Source of the DNA: Glandiceps talaboti
Lineage: Eukaryota; Hemichordata; Enteropneusta; Spengelidae
NCBI RefSeq assembly: GCF_964340395.1
Contig: NC_135571.1
Span: forward strand, 8,163,953-8,177,952
DNA length: 14,000 nucleotides
Direction of reading: 5' to 3'
Shown piece after piece: positions 7,934 to 14,000 of this stretch (within the stretch, counting starts at the first letter, position 1; every line of letters begins with the position of its first letter). A program made the translations under genes and the position numbers. Under the pieces are notes generated by a model. That model was not told where the DNA came from and searched no databases. It saw only the letters and a program-made list of their open reading frames with translations.

Positions 7934-8125
7934 CTTTCGCTCATCTGTCTGTCCATCCGTCTGTTGGTCTGTATGCCCACCCGCTTGCTTACCCGCCCGT
8001 CTGTCCACCCTGCCTTTTTGTCTGACTACATGGCTGCCAGCCTGCCTGCCTATCAGCCCACTCAACCGCTCATCCACCCACCTGTCGATCGGTTCGTCTG
8101 TCCGCCAGTCTTTTTGTCAGTCAGA
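7934..8125. repeat. Decayed 4-bp-periodic tract descended from TGTC repeats
   Basis: For about 190 bp after the perfect repeat, CTGT, CTGC, CCGT, CCGC and CCAC tetramers recur in the same four-base register. Examples are CTGTCTGTCCATCC, CTGTTGG and CCAGCCTGCCTGCC. Substitutions increase with distance from the pure tract, and a few insertions shift the phase. This is what an ageing flank of an originally longer microsatellite looks like. It lacks stops for the same reason as the pure tract, which explains a spurious 137-codon open frame. Confidence 0.8.
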
Positions 8126-8191
8126 GTTGTCAGAACGTATATGTCTCATAGTGAATGTAATAATACAGGTAATTATAGAATAATCTTAATT

Positions 8192-8325
8192 TAAACCAGA
8201 ATACGATACGACGTCAACAGAGTTCATCTCATTTCCTTGAGTATTCAATGGGTTATTTGAAAACTTGTGAATCAGGGAAGTTCACGAGTGCGAACGGAAA
8301 TAAGCTTCAGCAGGGTACCAACATT
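8192..8325 (+). repeat. Left copy of an imperfect ~130-bp direct duplication
   Basis: Matches 8535-8666. Shared landmarks in order are TAAACCAGAATA, ACGAC, the exact 20-base run ACAGAGTTCATCTCATTTCC, ATTTGAAAA, ATCAGG, AAGTT, GGAAATAAG, GTAC and AACATT. Small indels and substitutions separate the copies. Starts are 343 bp apart, and the CT microsatellite lies between them. Confidence 0.88.
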
Positions 8326-8360
8326 GAAGCTTTGATCACTCTACTGTCGGTGTCATCTAT

Positions 8361-8482
<122 letters not shown>

Positions 8483-8534
8483 GACTAAATGAAAGGAACG
8501 TACGTAAAAAATTCATCGTCGAAGCCTATTTCTC

Positions 8535-8666
8535 TAAACCAGAATAGGGAACGACATAAACAGAGTTCATCTCATTTCCGTCAATCGCATGTAGTAGAGT
8601 GGTTCATTTGAAAAGTAATCAGGAAAGTTTATGTGGGTGAATGGAAATAAGGTACGTTTTAACATT
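8535..8666 (+). repeat. Right copy of the ~130-bp direct duplication
   Basis: Partner of 8192-8325, with the same ordered landmarks from TAAACCAGAATA to AACATT. Similarity fades beyond both ends. The duplicated block is therefore about 130 bp and does not obviously include the CT tract or the TGTC tract. The copies may be two halves of one interrupted repeat unit, or two insertions of the same small element. Confidence 0.88.
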
Positions 8667-9562
8667 ATCATGTTAGTGCTAGGTAAAAGATATAATGATT
8701 TGATGTTTTAAAAATGTTCACAAAGAGCAAAGTATCATATATCAGAAAATCAAGTCCCTGATACCAAACAAATGCCAGAGCTGGTAATGGAAAACATCTG
8801 ATTCAGTACAAGTTACATTGAAACCTTTTAGTTAGGGGCTTATTTCTTGAGGCGGTCTTTCAATCATTTTAAAATCTACGAATTTGTAGAAAATGCACAA
8901 AAATAATTTGTTTGATGAATCAACTTTGTCCATTGCCTGACATTTGATACTATGTTAACTTTCTGAGAGAGTTTAAGACGACGCAATAGGGAACTTGCAA
9001 TCCAAACTGAGCATGATCAGACGCAAAGGACTATGGGATTATCTATTTTTATCGTAATACCTAATCAGGAGCTACCGATATAATAAACCTCCCACAATGG
9101 TCAGGGCGACTTTGAATTGATCATTTGTGGTTAAAAACAATGTAACATTATTGTTTACAATACTATTTGATTAGTATTTATTATCACATTTCCCATGATG
9201 TAACATTCAACATGGCGGGTTTGCAAGTTCCATATTCGATAAAAAATGTATACCTGCTATCTGAAATGTTTGTCAGAAATATCGTCTTTCAATGCACAGA
9301 GGTTATAAGTAATCAATTGCATCCGTGCAATACAATGAATGAAAAAAAACCACCTAATCGAAATTGGATATCAATGTTGAAAGCAGGTCGTATATATGTA
9401 TACAAGATACACATGAGCCGTTACACAGTGTTTCACGCCGATCATCAGACGACTGACGGTATAGTTGTATGAAGTTCCAAATTCAAAGTTCAAAAACTCC
9501 ATCCCACGCAACATGGGCGCCACCATGGAAGATGGTCAACACATTTCTATTTTGATGTCACC
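8667..9562. other. AT-rich sequence with one 101-codon open frame, no gene recognised
   Basis: An open frame at 9167-9472 (+) is the longest not explained by simple repeats. An internal ATG at 9212 has good context (AACATGG) and the start sequence AACATGGCGGG resembles a YY1-type promoter motif, with TTCCCATGATG 20 bp upstream. However, the translation has no domain, signal peptide or repeat that I recognise. With stops at roughly 7 percent of codons in AT-rich DNA, about one such frame is expected by chance in 14 kb. A perfect Kozak string GCCACCATGG at 9519-9528 opens a frame of only 14 codons. Confidence 0.5.
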
Positions 9563-9614
9563 ACTTTGATATTAATGCTGGTATATGTATATATACCAGC
9601 ATTAATATCAAAGT
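9563..9614. repeat. Perfect 24-bp inverted repeat with 4-base loop
   Basis: The 24 bases at 9563-9586 are exactly the reverse complement of 9591-9614, with only GTAT between. The arm begins ACTTTGATATTAATGC and continues into GGTATAT. An arm of this length with no mismatch cannot be chance and implies either a very recent inverted duplication or active correction between arms. A long TA tract starts directly at the right arm, so a cruciform would be favoured. It is also large enough to fold as a short hairpin RNA if transcribed. Confidence 0.96.
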
Positions 9615-9625
9615 ATATATATATA

Positions 9626-9722
<97 letters not shown>

Positions 9723-9727
9723 TATAT
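9613..9727. repeat. TA microsatellite, left tract
   Basis: About 115 bp of TA dinucleotides with one phase slip near 9632 and a CATA interruption near 9717. It starts inside the last bases of the perfect hairpin. Overlapping tyrosine-isoleucine open frames on both strands are artefacts. Confidence 0.97.
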
Positions 9728-9779
9728 TACGCTCTGCCACTGCGGTATAGAGCACTGTCTTAGCAGATTGATACTAGAT

Positions 9780-9781
<2 letters not shown>
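9728..9781 (+). repeat. tRNA-like (SINE-head) fragment between TA tracts
   Basis: GCTCTGCCACTGCGGTATAG followed by AGCACTGTCTTAGCAG resembles the D-arm and anticodon arm of tRNA-derived sequences. GCTC and GAGC can pair as a D stem, and TAGAGCACTGTCTTAG matches the phrase common in tRNA-derived SINE heads. Downstream, AGATTGATAT stands where a B box (GGTTCGANNCC) would lie and runs straight into the second TA tract. The acceptor stem is missing, so it is not a functional tRNA. The tRNA assignment is by eye. Confidence 0.4.

Positions 9782-9868
<87 letters not shown>
9782..9868. repeat. TA microsatellite, right tract
   Basis: 87 bp of uninterrupted TA dinucleotides. Together with the left tract it encloses a 54-bp non-repetitive island. 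Long TA tracts unwind and extrude cruciforms readily and are recurrent breakage and assembly-error sites, so the two tract lengths should be regarded as uncertain. Confidence 0.97.
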
Positions 9869-9869
<1 letters not shown>

Positions 9870-10754
9870 GCAAACCATGCAATTCAATCTGATATATTAC
9901 GAGAGGAGTGATTCAGTCTTTATCAATTGGTCTTCAGTCCGGCTAAATACGAACATGGTGAAGACAAACCCAGTCCCTTTGAAGAATTTATGCTAGAATT
10001 GTATGGTTTGAGATGATAGTAGTATTCATCAGTTTACAGTGCTAGTTCGTAATAACACATACGTATGTTATTCAACACTTCCAATACAGACGACGTGCTG
10101 TGAAATGGTTGTATATCGATTAAGTTGTATTATAGATTATACCGTCCTCAGAATACCCTATCTTTGTATTGATTATAAATCACAGATCGACTATATGCCT
10201 GTTATTTTCACACAACCTGACCCCCTTTTTCGCATTTGATCAGTTCCCTCAAGATCGTTGCATTGATCGTACACACGTTCTAATTTCCGCCAAGGGTGTT
10301 TGACATTTGCGGTTCATTAAAATGATTACATACGGAATAGGTAACGAGGACACTAATACGAGCAATATATAGCGGTAATTTTACTTCATTGAAAGACCTG
10401 TTTGTATCTAGCACTCACCAAATGTGCGCTATATATTCCACTACAAAAAAGAAACATGCAATTATTTTGCACTGAAAGGCGCAGTTGTGTCAAAAATTAT
10501 TTTTAAAGATAAACATATTAATTAAGGTTTTTAATAATAGTCACTGACTTTTTTAACGAAGGGAGTTGGTGTACTAAAGATCCTTAATAGACGCAATTTG
10601 CTGGGTGAATTTATATAACGTTGCCACTTTAAATGAAATGAATAATGTACGTTATGCCTTGGGGAAAATTTTCCCTGAACATCTGTTCACAAAATATTTC
10701 CACATCTTGTCATACGAAAGCATGTTCCTGGTACTTTTGAAGTATTAAACGTAC
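9869..10754. other. AT-rich sequence, no gene recognised
   Basis: A 66-codon open frame at 10039-10239 (+) has no recognisable motif. No RNA fold, transposon end or regulatory cluster was found. Confidence 0.55.
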
Positions 10755-10794
10755 ATTCGCCGTCTTGTTTTCAGATTCGCCGTCTTGTTTTCAA
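10755..10794. repeat. Two-copy 20-bp tandem duplication
   Basis: ATTCGCCGTCTTGTTTTCAG at 10755-10774 is immediately repeated at 10775-10794 with a single change in the last base. The copy end TTGTTTTCAG resembles a 3' splice acceptor, so the duplication may have doubled an acceptor-like string. No downstream exon is confirmed. The near-identity indicates a recent event. Confidence 0.9.
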
Positions 10795-10946
10795 GGAATC
10801 GACAATCTCTTAGTTTTTTCAAAGCGTTAAAAAAGTATTCCGCGGCCATATTGGTTTCTAAAATGGATTAATTTCGAATTCATTTTGACTTCTATATCAA
10901 ACATATGTATGGCGGTCCCCTAATTCTTTGTTGAACAACTAACAGT

Positions 10947-11260
10947 ATGAGTTTAATATCTATTTTAGAACTGGATAAGATTTTAAACATTATGCTCAAT
11001 ATAGGTTTAAAGACTAATAAAGATGCTTTACTCAAAGAAGTATGGACACCTTTGAGAATATCGCCAAATTAATTTTCAATTATACCACGTTCAAGTTCAT
11101 ATTGGCAATACGAGAAATAAGCAGAAGTGAATATGGAACATTTGGAGGAAAGAGGGTTCAATTAGCGTCAAAACAACATGTAATATCCACACTCCTATTT
11201 CTTAGGGAACATTTTGATAAGGGTACGTCAAATGGGTATAAACTGGTTAAATGGGTATAA
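10947..11260 (+). pseudogene. Unrecognised broken open frames, weak transposase-like pattern
   Basis: Two overlapping forward frames lie here. The first (10947-11072, 41 codons) contains NKDALLKEVWTPLRIS. The second (11042-11260, 72 codons) contains the ordered pattern TFKFIL, GGKRVQL, KQHVISTLLFL. Spacing of an aromatic-rich TF-FIL segment, a glycine/lysine turn and a KQ-V--TL-FL segment is loosely reminiscent of the front part of PIF/Harbinger-type nuclease proteins. The catalytic aspartates and the rest of such a protein are absent, and the second frame runs out into the 19-bp tandem repeat. If real it is a short relic; chance is quite possible. GTACGT at 11224 could be a splice donor. Confidence 0.17.
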
Positions 11261-11280
11261 ACTGGTTAAATGGGTATAAA
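11230..11280. repeat. 19-bp tandem repeat, 2.7 perfect copies
   Basis: AAATGGGTATAAACTGGTT occurs at 11230-11248 and 11249-11267, and its first 13 bases recur at 11268-11280. All copies are identical, which points to recent origin. It sits at the end of the 72-codon open frame and supplies its stop codon. Confidence 0.95.
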
Positions 11281-11297
11281 CGTAGTGAATCCTATTC

Positions 11298-11333
11298 GGG
11301 TTGGAAGTGGAGTGGGGTTTGAGTGGGGTGGGG
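11298..11333 (+). other. G-quadruplex candidate
   Basis: Four G runs lie on the plus strand: GGG at 11298-11300 and GGGG at 11314-11317, 11325-11328 and 11330-11333. The loops are 13, 7 and 1 bases. The long first loop makes it non-canonical. It is the most G-rich stretch I noticed in an otherwise AT-rich window and directly follows the 19-bp tandem repeat. Confidence 0.45.
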
Positions 11334-11814
11334 ATTACTGCATCTGGAGGATTGTTTTGGTATTGGCAGAACTGAAGTTTGTATTGAGGATCAAGACATA
11401 CACGATTTGATAACGTAACTTAACTTAACTACGTTAGAAATCTTTACAGTTTTGCCAATGTGCTTTTTCTTTCAATGATGATTGGGAATGGAAAAGGTAC
11501 AATTTATTTCATCACAGAGAGTGATCTTCGACGTTCATGAAACATCACCATGTGAACACTCTTCATCTCACTACTCTCTTTGAGGGGCTTAATCACGAGC
11601 GTTTCTATGCTTATATGTGTTATACCATACATTGGCACACGTACCTCTGTGGTTTACAATTCTCATAGTCTTGTATAGGGATGTCAAACTTAAGAAGAGA
11701 ACCCGTGTTTCCGTGCTAGGGGTTTAATCTGCTTGGAGTCATTTAAAATTTGTTTCACTGGATACTTGAATTATACAGCGGTTCTACGCTAATGTATCAA
11801 ACCAAACAAGAGTT
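11334..11814. other. AT-rich sequence, no gene recognised
   Basis: A 7-bp inverted repeat TAACGTA/TACGTTA (11411-11417, 11430-11436) encloses ACTTAACTTAAC. No gene, RNA or transposon is recognised. Confidence 0.55.
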
Positions 11815-11884
11815 CCGCGGTTGTCTAACGATTTCTCTGACAGTTGAGTCGGACAGCATCAGAGGAGGTCCCATGCTCGAGACT
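11815..11884 (+). repeat. tRNA-like fragment with A-box and B-box resemblance
   Basis: GGTTGTCTAACGA resembles an A box. CTCTGA and TCAGAG (about 11834-11864) form a perfect 6-bp stem around an 18-base loop. GGTCCCATGCTCGAGAC resembles a T-arm with a degenerate B box (compare GTTCGAGAC). No acceptor stem closes it and the internal arm is too long for a normal tRNA, so it is most likely an old tRNA-derived SINE or tRNA pseudogene. The assignment is by eye. Confidence 0.33.
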
Positions 11885-11967
11885 TGCTTTGTGTATTAAT
11901 ATTAATTATATATCGTCACGCAGAGTTCCTTGTACAGAATCAATACTACATTTGGTAGTATACCCCT

Positions 11968-12024
11968 AGGGAGTCCAGTCTTAGAGCATTGCTCTCGCAT
12001 CTCAGCTTGAGATTTGAATAACTC
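11968..12024 (+). repeat. Second tRNA-like fragment
   Basis: GTCCAGTCTTAGAGCATTGC followed by TCTCGCATCTCAG and GAGATTTGAATAAC parallels the D-arm, anticodon region and T-arm order of tRNA-derived repeats (compare CAGTGGTTAGAGC, TCGCATCTCAG and GGTTTGAATCC). Several stem positions no longer pair and there is no 3' CCA or acceptor stem. It lies about 85 bp after the first fragment in the same orientation, so both could come from one composite SINE. Confidence 0.37.
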
Positions 12025-12990
12025 TACAACATACTAGTGAACGTCTTGGATGAATATCCTGGATGAAAACATGAGAAAAGTTTGCACATAATGCGAGAAT
12101 CGTCCTGCGTTAGCCTCATAACTGCATTCATTAGATAGTACCTATATATAAATTTGAATCGTGGACCCCAAGGAAAAACGTCGCGCCAAGAAATACAGGT
12201 ATTTCAATAAATTATCGCTATAGTGAAGCATTTCATGACTTTATATAATGTAAAGAAAACAAGAAAAGAAAAACCAAAGTGAGATTTCTTTTCATCTCCA
12301 ATATTCTAGGAAAGCTCCACTTTTACTTCAAGGGACTTAGAGGACATGCATATATATTAGATGAATAATACATAGTCATGATTTTATCTGAAGATACTAC
12401 ACGCTTAGAGTCATGCATTTTAATCTAATACATATTAATGCTTACTTAAAATCCTGTAAATCCTTGGAGCGATTAATTCAGTGTTATACTGGGAGTCGAC
12501 ATAGCATTTCAGTTTGGTATTTCTTAGTAATCGCACGTAATTTATGTGATGTGAAATCATAAAACCATTTTCCAAACCCAAAGTTTATGAAAATAGCTTT
12601 TATTTCCTGTGGTGGTGTTCCCCTTTAAAAGTTCTTGTAATCCATCGATGTATTAGATTGAAAACCCGCTGGTATGAAGATATATTTTGAATCAAAGCCT
12701 GTGTGTTTCCACTTGGGAAAGAATCCCTTTCAGAAAAAAGGCGACAATAAATGATGTATAGAAAATGGAGTTTCATAATGCTGAGAGTTCATTTGTCATC
12801 TTTGAGAGACGGTTTGTTGACTTATACTCCATTTGATTAATATTAGGAAATTTTGATCCATTGAAACTGCAAAGCCTGATAAATTGATATTAATATGTCT
12901 AGTCATATACTATTCAATAGAAATTGTTTGTGAGTAGTAACAAATCGCCGGCTGACTGGACATACGTTTTTTCTAAAAACTGCTGCCTAT
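12025..12990. other. AT-rich sequence, no gene recognised
   Basis: No open frame of note is present. A short purine-rich run lies near 12250-12275. Nothing is recognised in the rest. Confidence 0.55.
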
Positions 12991-13007
12991 TGTCGCCTGG
13001 CGCGACA
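12991..13007. other. GC-rich hairpin beside the right minisatellite
   Basis: TGTCGC (12991-12996) pairs perfectly with GCGACA (13002-13007) around CTGGC. It is an unusually GC-rich stem for this window and lies about 35 bp before the 45-bp array. It may mark an element boundary, but no partner hairpin was found beside the left array. Confidence 0.4.
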
Positions 13008-13042
13008 CAAAGCTTGCTAACACTGTTTTTATCACCATCTTA

Positions 13043-13330
13043 ATATTTATAGTATTTAGCAATTCTAGTAAGATATATTTGTTGAGCCTGATGATAATAT
13101 TTAACAATGCTAGTAAGATATATTTGTTGAGCCTGACGATAATATTTAGCAATGCCAGTAAGATATTTGATGAGCCTGACGAATCCGATATGATTTAGTA
13201 AAGTTGGTAAGATAGTTGTCAAGCCAGACGATACTAGACAATGTAGTGATGTTTGTAAGATATTTCTAGGATAAATCATGATAGTAAGGATTTAGCGATG
13301 TTACTAAGATAATCTGTCTTTGATGTTTAC
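13043..13330 (-). repeat. 45-49-bp minisatellite, about 6 copies, inverted relative of the left array
   Basis: The landmark TTTAGC or TTTAAC recurs at 13055, 13100, 13145, 13194, about 13242 and 13291. The spacings are 45, 45, 49, 48 and 49 bp. Read on the minus strand the first units contain TTATCGTCAGGCTCAAC, then AAATATATCTTACTAG, then CATTGCTA. This matches the 713-975 unit apart from a 2-bp insertion and a few substitutions. The early copies are nearly identical and later copies decay. Because 45 is a multiple of three, the minus-strand frame stays open and produces a repetitive 79-codon open frame, which is an artefact. Confidence 0.92.
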
Positions 13331-14000
13331 ACAGTATTCTACAGATACAGACAGGTAATACAATGTACCAATGTTGATAAATTCTTTGTCAAATCAAAGA
13401 AGAACATGTAGCTGTTTTAACGTGGAGTTTGACAACAATTGGGTACTATTCCAAAGGTGTATTGCGTCTGCAATATCAGTTTCATAGAATCACGTGCATT
13501 GAAAGTATTCTATGGCTTTGTTCATAGTATGAAGGAGATAGCATGTAATATATCGCTATAATGAGGAGATCCGCTCTAGGCAATGCATCTTTGTGATTTA
13601 TCATATACCTACTTGGGAATATGTAATATGATCCATTAAGTAAGGAAAGCATAATTGCACCATCCCCGTCAGTTATATAGCTAGGATGAAAAACGACATT
13701 TACTAGCTAGCTTTTGGTGACCTCTTTCTCATTACTACATATAGGTTCAGTCCAGCCTCAGCAATGACACTGACTTCAAAGAGGGTATGCATTAAAACAC
13801 GTTAGGAATAATAGTAATGCATAGTAATTCAATATTTAATGTATACTTGAGATGAAGGAACTGTACCCTTCTCACGGTACATTTTGAAATGTTTCGTGGT
13901 TACTTTTAATAAGATCATATGACTGCAGAAAATTGGTATTTCCTTCCACCGAAAAAAAATTCTCAAAAGGAAAGAAAGGAAATAAAGAAAATTGATCGAC
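13331..14000. other. AT-rich sequence, no gene recognised
   Basis: A CACGTG E-box lies at 13491-13496 in the context AATCACGTGCA. The final 60 bases are purine-rich (GAAAGAAAGGAAATAAAG). A string near 13370-13400 (AATGTTGATAAATTC, then TTTGTCAA) could be a last, very decayed unit of the adjacent minisatellite. No gene is seen. Confidence 0.5.

Noticed and set aside
7770-8194. Overlapping open frames of up to 137 codons on both strands with cysteine/leucine/serine/valine or glutamine/threonine/aspartate/arginine repeats
   Set aside because: They are translations of a stop-free TGTC microsatellite and its decayed flank. Three frames are open at once, with no domain.
9519-9528. Perfect Kozak string GCCACCATGG
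   Set aside because: The frame it opens stops after 14 codons and nothing around it suggests a spliced start exon.
9558-9763. Tyrosine-isoleucine open frames on both strands
   Set aside because: They are translations of the TA tract and the palindromic hairpin.
10850-10865. CArG-like GGCCATATTGG as a serum response element
   Set aside because: The A/T core is one base short of CC(A/T)6GG and no companion sites are present.
13040-13279. 79-codon minus-strand frame with an internal repeat (AQQIYLTxIxKYY)
   Set aside because: It looks like a repeat protein, but it is only the 45-bp minisatellite unit read in frame. Later units shift phase and the repeat is non-coding at 713-975.

Overview
This is a non-coding, AT-rich stretch of a eukaryotic nuclear genome, most likely an invertebrate animal. 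The evidence is the density of long microsatellites (GT, CTGT, GTTT, CT, TA), several minisatellites, decayed tRNA-like and dispersed-repeat fragments, and the lack of any long or tightly packed open reading frames. A marine lophotrochozoan such as a mollusc would fit the overall texture, but that is an impression from repeat style; no taxon-specific gene is visible. I find no rRNA, no intact tRNA, no CRISPR array, no prokaryotic gene layout and no convincing protein-coding gene. The longest open frames are either translated microsatellites or about as long as chance allows in AT-rich DNA.

Layout. Positions 1-160 hold a compound GT/CTGT/GTTT microsatellite. Positions 713-975 hold a diverged 43-bp minisatellite. 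Its relative reappears in opposite orientation as a 45-49-bp array at 13043-13330, and a more decayed block may lie at 1944-2030. Positions 2100-3370 carry three perfect CRE octamers (TGACGTCA), one inside a dyad, plus hairpins. Positions 3518-3770 are a weak MITE candidate and 5225-5515 an old dispersed-repeat fragment. Two CACGTG E-boxes form a dyad at 6015-6044. A 22-bp minisatellite fills 6798-7030, and an AP-1/CRE cluster lies at 7455-7492.

Positions 7878-8125 are a CTGT microsatellite grading into decayed 4-bp-periodic sequence. Positions 8192-8666 contain a 130-bp imperfect direct duplication flanking a 114-bp CT tract. Positions 9563-9868 hold a perfect 24-bp hairpin followed by two TA tracts that flank a tRNA-like fragment. 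Positions 10755-11333 contain a 20-bp tandem duplication, a small pair of open frames that may be a transposase relic, a 19-bp tandem repeat and a G-rich quadruplex candidate. Two further tRNA-like fragments lie at 11815-11884 and 11968-12024.

No set of genes works together here. The region reads as intergenic or long-intron DNA shaped by repeats. The most useful observations are the related, inverted minisatellite arrays at the two ends, the excess of perfect CRE octamers, the perfect hairpin beside the TA tracts, and the duplicated block around the CT tract.
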